Source: Stackebrandtia nassauensis DSM 44728
GTDB lineage: Bacteria > Actinomycetota > Actinomycetes > Mycobacteriales > Micromonosporaceae
Assembly (NCBI RefSeq): GCF_000024545.1
Contig: NC_013947.1
Coordinates: 1,364,001-1,428,000 of the forward strand
DNA length: 64,000 nt
Reading direction: 5' to 3'
Shown one piece after another: positions 56,539 through 64,000 of the stretch. The notes beneath the pieces are model-generated. The model did not search any database. It worked only from the letters and a program-made list of their open reading frames with translations, and was not told where the DNA came from. How positions within the stretch are numbered: the first letter of the stretch is position 1; every line of letters begins with the position of its first letter. A program made the translations under genes and the position numbers.

Positions 56539-57279
56539 ATGACCAACCCGCCCCCGCCCGGTGATCCGAACCAATGGGGAACCCCGCCCCCGCCGATGCC
56601 ACCGCCTGTGCCCGTGCCCGCCCCGGCGAAGAACCAGCATATGTGGCTGTACGTCGTGTTCGGCACCGTCGCGGCGCTGCTCATCGCCGGGGGCGTGTGG
56701 GTGGGGGTGGTCCTGATCGGCGAGTCCCGCGACAAGGACGACAAGTCCACCGCCGCCGAACCGCAGGCGGAGGTAGCCGACGGCGGGATCGTCGTGGGGG
56801 ACGGCGAACCCACGGTCGACATCTACCTGGACTTCGGCTGCCCGGCCTGTAAGAAGTTCCAGGAGACGAACGACAGCGCCCTCGAAAGCGCTATCGAGGA
56901 CAAGAAGGCCACGATTCGCTTCCACCCGTTGAACTTCCTGAAGTCGATGTTCACCGACGAGTACCCCGGCCGGGCCGCGTCGGCCTCGGTGTGCGCCGCC
57001 GACGAGGACAAGTTCTACGACTACTACCAGGTGCTGATGGACAACCAGCCGCCCGAGGGCGGCGCGGGCCTGGACGACGACAAGCTCGTCGAACTGGGTG
57101 CCGACGTCGGCCTGGGCGAGAAGTTCGCCGACTGCGTCGGCGAGGGCAGCTACCGCGACTGGGTCGACCGCGAGACGGACAAGGCCAGCGACATCGCCGC
57201 GACACCGACGGTTTTCATCGACGGTGACGAGGTGCAGTCCGAGGATTTCGCGGCCGAATTCGACAAGAAGACCTCGTAG
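56539..57279 (+). CDS. Membrane-anchored DsbA-like thioredoxin-fold protein
   Basis: 246 residues. Pro-rich cytoplasmic head, one helix (about 36-60), then an extracytoplasmic thioredoxin-4 domain with LDFGCPACKKFQE (CPAC active site) and IAATPTVFID (cis-Pro). It would oxidise or reduce disulfides outside the membrane, maybe in secreted proteins such as the neighbouring protease. Single gene. Confidence 0.88.
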   Translation: MTNPPPPGDPNQWGTPPPPMPPPVPVPAPAKNQHMWLYVVFGTVAALLIAGGVWVGVVLIGESRDKDDKSTAAEPQAEVADGGIVVGDGEPTVDIYLDFGCPACKKFQETNDSALESAIEDKKATIRFHPLNFLKSMFTDEYPGRAASASVCAADEDKFYDYYQVLMDNQPPEGGAGLDDDKLVELGADVGLGEKFADCVGEGSYRDWVDRETDKASDIAATPTVFIDGDEVQSEDFAAEFDKKTS

Positions 57280-57359
57280 TCCGCGCGTCCAGCGGACCCG
57301 GACTGGGTGTGCATATGTCGATACACTTGCGCCGGTTCCGCCACTCAGAGGAGTAGGAC

Positions 57360-57584
57360 ATGGACGAGTACGACGACAGTCTGGACGACACCTCCCACGA
57401 CGCGGAACTCGAGGACGACAGCGCCGCGTACTCAGAGGACGTCTCCTACGACGAGTCGTCCTGGGGCGACGAGGACGAGGGTTCCTCCTTCGACCCGCCG
57501 GAAACGCCCCCAACCCGGCCAAGCTGGGTGGCGGCCAGTAGCGATGCGCACCGGTGTCGGGGGACCACGCCGGTGACCGTCTGA
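57360..57584 (+). CDS. Very acidic 74-residue protein (uncertain)
   Basis: Good ribosome site (AGAGGAGTAGG). The first 50 residues are Asp/Glu/Ser-rich (DEYDDSLDDTSHDAELEDDS). The last 25 look like an unrelated frame run-on (SSDAHRCRGTTPVTV), so the gene may be truncated at the junction with the SARP relic that starts two bases later. Confidence 0.45.
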   Translation: MDEYDDSLDDTSHDAELEDDSAAYSEDVSYDESSWGDEDEGSSFDPPETPPTRPSWVAASSDAHRCRGTTPVTV

Positions 57585-57585
57585 C

Positions 57586-58135
57586 ATGGAGTTTCGGGTA
57601 CTGGGGGCCATGCGGGTCCGCGACGGCGACCGCACGGTCGACCTCGGGGCGGACGCGCGAAGGCCGTGCTGGCCTGTCTTCACCGAATACCAGTCCCTCA
57701 TGGACTGTGTCGGGGCGGCGGTGGCGTACGGTTTCGACGAGCACGCCGTCGACCTAACCCTGGTTCGGGCAGATGGCGGCCTGGCGTTGTCTCGGCGAGC
57801 CCGCCGCCGCGGCCCGGATCGCGCCCCGCGTGGCGGTCCTCATCGAACCGAGCCACGATCCGGAGCTCAAGGCCAACGCACTGCTTGAGATCGGACTGTC
57901 CGAACTGGCCGACGGGGATCGCCAGACCGCGTTGGACCGGTTGGAGCAGGCCCGTTCGGCGGCGGAGCGGATGGCGCCGCAGCTGGTGCACTGCCGCATC
58001 GAGTCCGCGTTGGCCGACGCGGCCACGGCCACCGGCGACGTCGAGCAGGCCGAGATGCACCGCGACCAGGCCCGGCGGCTGGCGGCCCGGCTGGGCATCA
58101 CCGAGCCCGCGAGCCCGAGCCTGGGAACCGGCTGA
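57586..58135 (+). pseudogene. Remnant of a SARP/AfsR-type regulator
   Basis: Pieces of one gene lie in three frames. Frame 1 from ATG 57586 gives MEFRVLGAMRVRDGDRTVDL, the classic start of SARP proteins. From about 57660 the continuation (KAVLACL) is in frame 3. A middle piece, TEYQSLMDCVGAAVAYGFDE (about 57685-57760), is again in frame 1 and recalls the linker after the NB-ARC domain. The 57773-58135 frame gives 120 residues of TPR-like C-terminus (LKANALLEIGLSELADGDRQ). The BTAD and ATPase cores are missing, so frameshift and internal deletions have destroyed it. Confidence 0.7.
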
Positions 58136-58165
58136 CCGGTGCGAGTGCGGCTGGCTTGGCGACGG

Positions 58166-59593
58166 CTAGTGGGGCGGCGGGACGGGGGCTCGGCGCATCG
58201 TGACGACCTTCGTGGTCGCGTTGCGCAGCCGGGCCAGGGCCGCGTGCTGGGCCGAGGCCGGTTCCTCCTGGTACAGCAGGTGACGGGCGAACTCGGCGAC
58301 CGCGTCGTGGAAACGGTAGCGGCCCGCGTGGCGGCGCAACAGCAGGTGCCGGTTGAACAGTTCGGCCAGGGCCTGCTCGGCCTCGGCATGCTCGATGTCG
58401 GACAGGATCGCGGTCTCGTGGACGGTGAAGTCGTCGCGCGGCAACAACGCCAGCAACCGAAACGCCCGACGGGCGTCGGGTGACAGGCCCTGGCACGAAC
58501 CCGCCAGCGCCGGGCGCTGCACCTGGTCGCGCGGGAAACGCTGCAACCGGGCGGCGTGGTCGGACAGCGTCCAGGTCGACTCGGCCGGGTCGGCGAGCTG
58601 GCCGCCCAACGCGACCAGGTCCAGCGGCAGCCCGGAGCACAACCGGTCCACCAGCAGGCCCGCCGCCTCGGGTTCGGCGTCGACGCGGTCGCCGACATCG
58701 AAGCGCCGCAACAGTGTCATGCCCTCGTCGACCGACAGCGGCTGTAGCGCCAGCTGGGCGGCCAGGCCGGGCCAGCCGTCGCGGTTGCGGCTGGTCACCA
58801 GGACCAGGGTCGAGGCCAGCCCGGGCAGCAGCGGCGCCAGCGACTCGGGTCCGGGAACGTTGTCCACGATCAGCAGCGTCGCCTTGCCGGTGAGCAGGTG
58901 CCGGAACCGCGCGGCTTTCTGCTCCACGCTCGGCAGCGTCGCGATGTCGGCGCTGGTGCGGCCCAACAGCCGCAGGAACCCCGACAGGACGGCGTCGGCG
59001 GAGCAGGCCGGGCGCTGCGCGTCGAAACCGTGCAGGTCGGCGAACAGCTGCACGTCCGCGCAGTAGCCCTCGCGGATGACGTGGTGTGCCAGTTGCAGCG
59101 CCAGCTCGGTCTTGCCGACCCCGGCCGGGCCGTGGATGATCGCCACCCCGGGCCGCTGTGAGCGCACCGCCTCCTGCAACCCGTCCAGGATCAACTGGCC
59201 CTCGTTCTTGCGGCCGGTGAACTCCGGGCGTCCGGTGGGGATGGAATCCCGCACGTCGGCCACATCGGACTGTTCGATGCGGGCGGTGATGAGGCGGCAC
59301 ACCTGTTCCAGCCGGGTCACCCCCGCCTGGCTGAGCCCCAGGGCCCGTCCGATGTCGATGACCAGGTCCCAGTTGAGCCGCCGCCGTCCGGTCTTGAAGC
59401 AGTCGTTGACCGTCGCCAGTTTCGCCGGTTCCGGGATGCGCGACTTCTTGCGGTGTTCGTTGATGCGCTTGGTGATCTCGCGAAACGACATGTCCCGCGC
59501 CCACACCTTCAGGCCCGCCAGGTACGCGACGACGTCGTCGATGCTGCGGCAGTCGATCGGATCGGGTTCGGCGGTCGGGGCGGTCATCGGCAT
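58166..59593 (-). CDS. STAND/NB-ARC ATPase without sensor repeats
   Basis: 475 residues from ATG 59593. N-terminal helical domain (about 15-105) with an HTH-like pattern (ITKRINEHRKK, DLVIDIGRALGLSQAGVTRL). Walker A GPAGVGKT at 155-162, Walker B LLIVDN near 241, GLPLDL near 321, and a winged-helix region to about 450. It ends right after that region, with none of the TPR repeats usual in AfsR-type proteins. The minus-strand kinase gene is 14 bases upstream, so both are likely one operon. Confidence 0.85.
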   Translation of the reverse strand: MPMTAPTAEPDPIDCRSIDDVVAYLAGLKVWARDMSFREITKRINEHRKKSRIPEPAKLATVNDCFKTGRRRLNWDLVIDIGRALGLSQAGVTRLEQVCRLITARIEQSDVADVRDSIPTGRPEFTGRKNEGQLILDGLQEAVRSQRPGVAIIHGPAGVGKTELALQLAHHVIREGYCADVQLFADLHGFDAQRPACSADAVLSGFLRLLGRTSADIATLPSVEQKAARFRHLLTGKATLLIVDNVPGPESLAPLLPGLASTLVLVTSRNRDGWPGLAAQLALQPLSVDEGMTLLRRFDVGDRVDAEPEAAGLLVDRLCSGLPLDLVALGGQLADPAESTWTLSDHAARLQRFPRDQVQRPALAGSCQGLSPDARRAFRLLALLPRDDFTVHETAILSDIEHAEAEQALAELFNRHLLLRRHAGRYRFHDAVAEFARHLLYQEEPASAQHAALARLRNATTKVVTMRRAPVPPPH

Positions 59594-59607
59594 CCTCGCG
59601 GGCGGGT

Positions 59608-61161
59608 TCAGGCGGGCACGCGGAACTGCTGCGTGTTGGCTTCGACGCACTGTCCCAGGATCATCGGCACGCTCTCCTCGGACTTGCCCTGGTTGTCCAT
59701 GCACAGGTCGGCGGCCTCGTTGCGGATCAGCCAGTAGTAGTCCCAGCCGTTCTTGGTGTCGGAGTGGGTGCGCTGCCACACCTGTTCGCCGTCGGAGTCG
59801 CGGCACTCCTGCTGCACGATCTCGGCTCCGGCGGCGTTTCCGTTGGAGGCCAGGCACATGCCGGAGTTCTGGTTGACGATCTTGAAGGAGCCGCGGTCCT
59901 TTCCGTAACCGCCCACCCAGGACCACTGCTCGTTGCCCTGGTCGCAGTCGGTCTCCCAGGACAGTCCCCACTGGATGATCTTCGCTCCCTCGGTCTTGGC
60001 CTCGCTCGCGACTCCGATACACATTCCACTGTAGGCGCTGGCGAGGGGGCTGAAGTCGCCCGGTGCCGGATCGGCCTCGCCGCCGTCCTTGGCAGGCTTG
60101 CCGGACTCCGACTTCTTGCCTTCCTTGGGATCGTCGGGTTTCTTCGACGACTTCGACGCCGAACTGGCCGCCCCGGACTCGGAGCGGGACTGCGACGTTT
60201 CGGGGTCGTCGGCCGACGCCGAGCCGGTGTCGTCGCTCAGCAGCGGCAGCACGAACACGATGCCGCCCGCGACCAGCAGTATCGCCACGGCCGCGGCCAC
60301 CACCGCGAGCCGCCGCGAGATCCGCCAGTCGCGCGGCAGGCTGCCGGGTTCGCGGCACGCCTGCGCCAGCGCGGCGGCGGAGGTGAAGCGTTCGCCGGGT
60401 TCGCGGGCCAGGCACCGGGTCACGACCCGGGCGACCTCGGACGGCGCGGTGCCCTGCGGCAGCGTCGGCGGCTGCGGGTCCAGGTGCCCGGCGATGACCT
60501 TGCCGGTGGTGCCCGAGTAGGGCAGCCGTCCGGCGAGGCACTGGTACGCCACGATTCCCAGGCTGTACACATCGGAGGCCGGGGTGAGTTCGCCGCCGGT
60601 CAGGTATTCGGGGCTGATGTAGGACGGCGTGCCCACCACCTCGCCCGCCTCGGTGAGCGGGTCCTGCGTCGGCGAGTACGCGATCCCGAAGTCCACCAGC
60701 GTGACCCGGCCCGCCGAACCGATGATGATGTTGCCGGGCTTGACATCCCGGTGCACGATCCCGGCGGTGTGCGCGGCGTGCAGGGCCTCGGCGGTCTGCC
60801 GGACGATGTCCATGGTGGTGTCGACGTCCAGGCGCACCCGCTCCTCCAGCAGCGCCGCCAGCGACTGGCCCTCGACGAAGTCGATGACGATGTAGCACCG
60901 GGTGCGGCCCTCGGCGTCGGTCTCCTCGCACCAGTCGTGGATCCGCACGATGCCGGGCACGTCCAGCGCCGCCAGCGTGCGCGCCTCGCGCAGGAACCGG
61001 TGCCGGTACTCGGCGTCCTCGGCCAGGTCGGGACGCAGCACCTTGATGGCGACGGTGCGGCCCAGCTGGGTGTCGGCGGCCCGCCACACCGAGCCCATGC
61101 CGCCGAAGCCGAGCCGGTCGCCGAGCCGATACCGATCGCCGAGCAGTTGACCCGATTTCAT
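59608..61161 (-). CDS. Membrane Ser/Thr kinase with ricin-B-like ectodomain
   Basis: 517 residues from ATG 61161. Kinase domain 10-270: GFGGMGSVW loop, Lys40 in VAIK, Glu59, HRDVKPGN (137-144), DFG (157-159), GTPSYISPE. One helix at 285-307. A Ser/Lys/Asp-rich stalk follows. The outer domain (about 370-517) has ricin-type repeats (SGMCIGVASEAKTEGAKIIQW, SGMCLASNGNAAGAEIVQQ, and DLCMDNQGKSEESV). It could sense glycans outside and phosphorylate proteins inside. Located upstream of the STAND gene. Confidence 0.9.
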   Translation of the reverse strand: MKSGQLLGDRYRLGDRLGFGGMGSVWRAADTQLGRTVAIKVLRPDLAEDAEYRHRFLREARTLAALDVPGIVRIHDWCEETDAEGRTRCYIVIDFVEGQSLAALLEERVRLDVDTTMDIVRQTAEALHAAHTAGIVHRDVKPGNIIIGSAGRVTLVDFGIAYSPTQDPLTEAGEVVGTPSYISPEYLTGGELTPASDVYSLGIVAYQCLAGRLPYSGTTGKVIAGHLDPQPPTLPQGTAPSEVARVVTRCLAREPGERFTSAAALAQACREPGSLPRDWRISRRLAVVAAAVAILLVAGGIVFVLPLLSDDTGSASADDPETSQSRSESGAASSASKSSKKPDDPKEGKKSESGKPAKDGGEADPAPGDFSPLASAYSGMCIGVASEAKTEGAKIIQWGLSWETDCDQGNEQWSWVGGYGKDRGSFKIVNQNSGMCLASNGNAAGAEIVQQECRDSDGEQVWQRTHSDTKNGWDYYWLIRNEAADLCMDNQGKSEESVPMILGQCVEANTQQFRVPA

Positions 61162-61298
61162 GCATGCGCTCCCAAGACCCTGATTCGGGGTCATTCTATG
61201 GCGCGGCGGCCGGTGGCGTCGCGGGCGCGTCCGGAGTCGTCCGGGGCCGGGCGCGGGCGTGTGCGCGGCGCCGACACTGGAAGCGAATGGAGGTACTC

Positions 61299-61460
61299 AT
61301 GAACATCGATGTCCCGTCCCGGTGTCCGCATGACGTGGACTCCGACCCCGTCGCGCCACCGCCCGAGTCGCGGCAGTGGGACGTCAGCTTCGCGGCCACC
61401 GCCGGTCTCGGCGGCGCGATCGCCGACCCCGCGACCCCACCCGAACCCGAGGCGGACTGA
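61299..61460 (+). CDS. 53-residue protein of unknown function
   Basis: ATG 61299 with GGAGG seven bases upstream. Pro/Asp-rich (RCPHDVDSDPVAPPPES) with a short hydrophobic part (AATAGLGGAIAD). Divergent from the kinase gene. No family recognised. Confidence 0.45.
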   Translation: MNIDVPSRCPHDVDSDPVAPPPESRQWDVSFAATAGLGGAIADPATPPEPEAD

Positions 61461-61575
61461 TGCCCGTCCGGTCACGTTTTGGCCAAGGTTTCACCGTTTC
61501 GTAAACCCCGTCCCACCGGCGAAGCGTCTTCCCTAGGAGACTTCCGCGAAATCCGTCCGGTGGAGGGGAAACCGC

Positions 61576-61971
61576 ATGCGAAGAGTGCGAACCGCGATAG
61601 CGGCCACGGTGGTGACCGCCGCGGCGATCCTGCCCACCGTCATGGCCTCGGGGGACGAGAACAGCGCCGACGCGTCGGGCCAGAACTGGTGGACGTCAGG
61701 CGATTCCCGGGCGGGATCGGCGAACTTCCAGTCGGATGGGGACCTGTTCACCGTTTGTGACGAGATTTCCGACGGTTCGGATGTTGTGGGGAAGGTCCGG
61801 GACGGGCAGGATGTTGTTTACACCATCGTTGCCGACGGCGGCAGCGGTGATTGTGAACGCCGGAATTCCGGTGACGGCAACAAGTTCGACCTCCGCGAGG
61901 GAGCGAGATATACCTTCGAAGTATGCCTGTCCTTTATGGATCGGTGTCAGGTCAGGACTCTGACCGCGTGA
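61576..61971 (+). CDS. Small secreted protein
   Basis: 131 residues. Signal peptide MRRVRTAIAATVVTAAAILP with cleavage likely after VMASG. The mature part has four Cys (C61, C94, C116 and C123 approximately), suggesting two disulfides, and a beta-rich ending (ARYTFEVCLSFMDRCQVRTL). Single gene; a hairpin follows. Confidence 0.7.
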   Translation: MRRVRTAIAATVVTAAAILPTVMASGDENSADASGQNWWTSGDSRAGSANFQSDGDLFTVCDEISDGSDVVGKVRDGQDVVYTIVADGGSGDCERRNSGDGNKFDLREGARYTFEVCLSFMDRCQVRTLTA

Positions 61972-61979
61972 GGACGAGA

Positions 61980-62028
61980 GCCTTCGTCCCTTCACGACAC
62001 GGTGGGGATGACGTGAGGGGACGAAGGC
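61980..62028. terminator. Hairpin after small secreted gene
   Basis: GCCTTCGTCCCTTCACG (61980-61996) and a 16/17 complement (62012-62028) separated by 15 bases. No T tract; acts perhaps as terminator or mRNA end protection. Confidence 0.55.
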
Positions 62029-62107
62029 CGTTGCGGGCCCTCACGGGCCCGAAACCGACCCAGCCCGCTTGCCCGGCACGGATTTTGCTGCCTTAACGTC
62101 TTTGCCC

Positions 62108-62833
62108 ATGACGACCACCGAGGGCGTGCTGGGACAGATCACCGACTGGGCCACCAGTTTGATGGAAACCATGGGCGGACCCGGGGCCGGTCTGGCCATC
62201 GCGCTGGAGAACCTGTTCCCGCCGATCCCCAGCGAGGTGATCCTGCCGCTGGCCGGGTTCACCGCCGGACAGGGCAAGATGAACCTGTTCTCGGCGATCA
62301 TCTGGACCACCGCCGGCTCGCTGGTCGGAGCCGTCGCGCTGTACTACATCGGCATGGTCATGGGTCGCGACCGGATCGTGCGGCTGGCGGTCAAACTGCC
62401 ACTGATCAAGCTGTCCGACATCGAGAAGACCGAGGCGTGGTTCGGCAAACACGGCGGCAAGGCGGTCTTCTTCGGGCGGTTCATCCCGATCTTCCGCAGC
62501 TTCATCTCCATCCCCGCCGGGCTGGAGAAGATGGCGATGCCGAAGTTCCTGCTGTACACCGCCGGTGGCAGCCTGATCTGGAACTCGATCTTCATCCTGC
62601 TGGGTTACAAGCTCGGCGAGCACTGGGAGGTCGTCGAGGAGTACGTCGGCGCCTACTCCAAGGGCGTGATCGCGGTGGTGCTGATCGCCGTGGTCGTGTT
62701 CGTGGTGCTGCGGATCCGTTCGATGCGCCGCGACCGGGGCGAGGAGGAAGGCCCCGGCGACGGCGGTGGCGACGACGCGACCGGCGGCCCGCAGCCGCAG
62801 GGCGGCGGCGTGTACCGCTCCCGCAACGTCTAA
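62108..62833 (+). CDS. DedA-family membrane protein
   Basis: 241 residues from ATG 62108. DedA signature: ENLFPPIPSEVILPLAGF and, later, FFGRFIPIFRSFISIPAGLE. About five helices; the tail is Gly/Asp/Pro-rich. DedA proteins help flip undecaprenyl phosphate or phospholipids across the membrane. Convergent with the next gene; the last four bases are shared. Confidence 0.9.
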   Translation: MTTTEGVLGQITDWATSLMETMGGPGAGLAIALENLFPPIPSEVILPLAGFTAGQGKMNLFSAIIWTTAGSLVGAVALYYIGMVMGRDRIVRLAVKLPLIKLSDIEKTEAWFGKHGGKAVFFGRFIPIFRSFISIPAGLEKMAMPKFLLYTAGGSLIWNSIFILLGYKLGEHWEVVEEYVGAYSKGVIAVVLIAVVVFVVLRIRSMRRDRGEEEGPGDGGGDDATGGPQPQGGGVYRSRNV

Positions 62834-63258
62834 CGCAGGTGGGCCGGGGGACGGCGTCCCGGCAGCAGCGCCAGGGCGGCCAGACCGATGACACCCAGCG
62901 AGATCCCGGCCTGGGCGGCGACCGGGATACCGGCCGCGGCCTCCTCGGCGGGCGGCGGTTTCTTGCCGTTCTCGCCGTCATTCCCCGATGGACCGTCTGA
63001 AGGCGAGGGTGACTCGCCCGACGGTGACGGGGTGTACGGCGGGTCCGAGGAGGAGCCGTCGCCCCCGCCGTCGTCGACGAGCCGCATCGGCGGTGCCGCG
63101 TCGTCGTCCATCGTGACCGGTACGGCCAGAACCAGGATTGCGAAGGCGCCCACCACAAACCGCGCCGTGGCCACAACACGCGACGCGAAACGCGACGCCC
63201 GGCCCGGCGAGTTCGAGAACTTGCGCGCCATCCCCCTCACAACCATGATGTTAGCCAT
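62830..63258 (-). CDS. Secreted/cell-surface protein with Ser/Pro linker
   Basis: 142 residues from ATG 63258 (63246 or 63231 are alternatives). A hydrophobic N-terminal signal (FVVGAFAILVLAVPVTM) precedes an acidic, then Pro/Ser/Asp-rich linker (YTPSPSGESPSPSDGPSG). The C-terminus is a helix (AAQAGISLGVIGLAALALLP) with a basic end. The layout recalls surface proteins anchored at the C-terminus. Function unknown. Confidence 0.55.
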   Translation of the reverse strand: MANIMVVRGMARKFSNSPGRASRFASRVVATARFVVGAFAILVLAVPVTMDDDAAPPMRLVDDGGGDGSSSDPPYTPSPSGESPSPSDGPSGNDGENGKKPPPAEEAAAGIPVAAQAGISLGVIGLAALALLPGRRPPAHLR

Positions 63259-63347
63259 CGAAGATCGTCGAGGTCGACCGTATAGGCGATCGGTTTGACA
63301 ATTCACGTATTCGACATCGCGTAGAAGCTTCTGGCATACTGCTCGCC

Positions 63348-63695
63348 ATGGAACTTTTGCGCCACGCCCTTTTGTACATTCACCTACTCGGTTTCGCGAT
63401 GCTGTTCGGAGGTTGGCTGACAGCTTTCCTCAGTGACCGCCTCAAAATCAACCCCGTGATGCTGTGGGGTTCGGTCATCCAGCTCGCCACCGGCATTTTC
63501 CTGTCGGCCCCCTTTCCTAAGGATTATGAACCGAACTATGCCAAGATCGGCGTCAAGGCCGTTCTGGCGGTTTTGATCGCCGTCATGGTGTGGATCCCGC
63601 ACCTGAAAAAGCGCGAGTCGACCGCCAAAGGACATTTCATCGCGATCGGCGCGATGGTCGTGGTAACAGCAGGTGTGGCCGTATTCTGGCAGTGA
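63348..63695 (+). CDS. Four-helix membrane protein
   Basis: 115 residues from ATG 63348. Helices near 10-28, 39-55, 68-84 and 95-113; basic loop between helices 3 and 4 (HLKKRESTAKG). Common small actinobacterial membrane protein of unknown role. Lower GC than the window average. Confidence 0.62.
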   Translation: MELLRHALLYIHLLGFAMLFGGWLTAFLSDRLKINPVMLWGSVIQLATGIFLSAPFPKDYEPNYAKIGVKAVLAVLIAVMVWIPHLKKRESTAKGHFIAIGAMVVVTAGVAVFWQ

Positions 63696-63822
63696 TTACG
63701 TCTCGGTAACGACGCGCACCAACTTGGCATCGGATCTTGAGGCGGGGATGGAATAGTAATAACCTGCCTTCTCGACGAGGCGTACCGCGTTTGTCCGGTG
63801 CCCGAAATTTAAGGAGAATTTC

Positions 63823-64000
63823 TTGCGAAAGTGGCGTGGACCCAGGAAGTTCGCCGCCCTCGTGGTGGCAAGCGGTGTGGCCCTGACCGGTCTGGCCGCT
63901 TGTGGCGAGGCCAGCGACGCCGGGTTTGTGGTCTGTATGGTCTCCGACGAAGGCGGATTCGACGACAAGTCGTTCAACGAGTCGGCCTGGGCGGGTATGG
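63823..64000 (+). CDS. BMP-family (PnrA-like) substrate-binding lipoprotein (5' part)
   Basis: TTG 63823 follows AAGGAG. The lipoprotein signal ends LTGLAAC, so Cys27 would be lipidated. VVCMVSDEGGFDDKSFNESAW is the start of the Bmp/PnrA family of nucleoside-binding proteins of ABC transporters. The 3' part is outside the window. Confidence 0.85.
   Translation, partial: MRKWRGPRKFAALVVASGVALTGLAACGEASDAGFVVCMVSDEGGFDDKSFNESAWAGM

Overview
The window is about 64 kb of a high-GC actinobacterial chromosome. Evidence for this is the nuoM-nuoN end, the glmU-prs-rplY-pth block, rho-rpmE-prfA-prmC followed by a complete-looking F-type ATPase operon, GTG/TTG starts, short 1-4 base overlaps between genes, a PASTA-less Ser/Thr kinase, a snapalysin-type protease and AfsR/SARP-like relics. 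The gene mix recalls Glycomycetaceae/Micromonosporales (for example Stackebrandtia), but I cannot prove the species from sequence alone.

Layout. 1-2.2 kb: end of the respiratory complex I operon. 2.3-3.4 kb: a lower-GC two-HTH/LAGLIDADG-like gene and tRNA-Gln(UUG). 3.5-7.4 kb: cell-wall/nucleotide precursor and translation genes (glmU, prs, rplY, pth). 7.5-11.9 kb: a polyprenyl sugar-phosphate transferase, cysQ and cysDN. 12-15.2 kb: an erythromycin-esterase-like gene (minus), an SPFH/ribbon-helix-helix pair, and thrB. 15.2-24.6 kb: rho, a metallophosphoesterase, rpmE, prfA, an inverted TPR-GGDEF gene, prmC, the tRNA t6A gene and a low-molecular-weight phosphatase. 24.6-32 kb: two AtpI-like genes and atpBEFHAGD, with no atpC behind atpD.

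32-57.3 kb is accessory. It opens with a two-gene cassette in which a small two-helix membrane protein and an 886-residue helical-repeat protein share an identical 13-residue glycine-rich motif, encoded by two DNA copies 95 bp apart, each read in its own gene's frame. This is my best candidate for an undescribed effector/sensor system. Then come a PLP enzyme with its divergent LysR regulator, an ArsR/MFS pair, and a locus centred on a HAD-DIT1/PvcA (isocyanide-synthase-like) fusion facing DUF4254-GT9-MFS genes. Further on are redox enzymes, an Lrp regulator, an inositol-phosphatase-like gene, a CGNR zinc finger protein next to a divergent ribosomal L11 paralogue, a TetR operon, release factor 3, an NmrA-like gene with a strong operator dyad, and secreted or redox proteins.

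57.3-61.5 kb holds a decayed SARP regulator (pieces in three frames), a TPR-less STAND ATPase and a Ser/Thr kinase with a ricin-B-like ectodomain. 61.5-64 kb holds small secreted and membrane proteins, a DedA protein and the start of a BMP-family lipoprotein gene. No insertion sequence, CRISPR array, rRNA or prophage module was seen.
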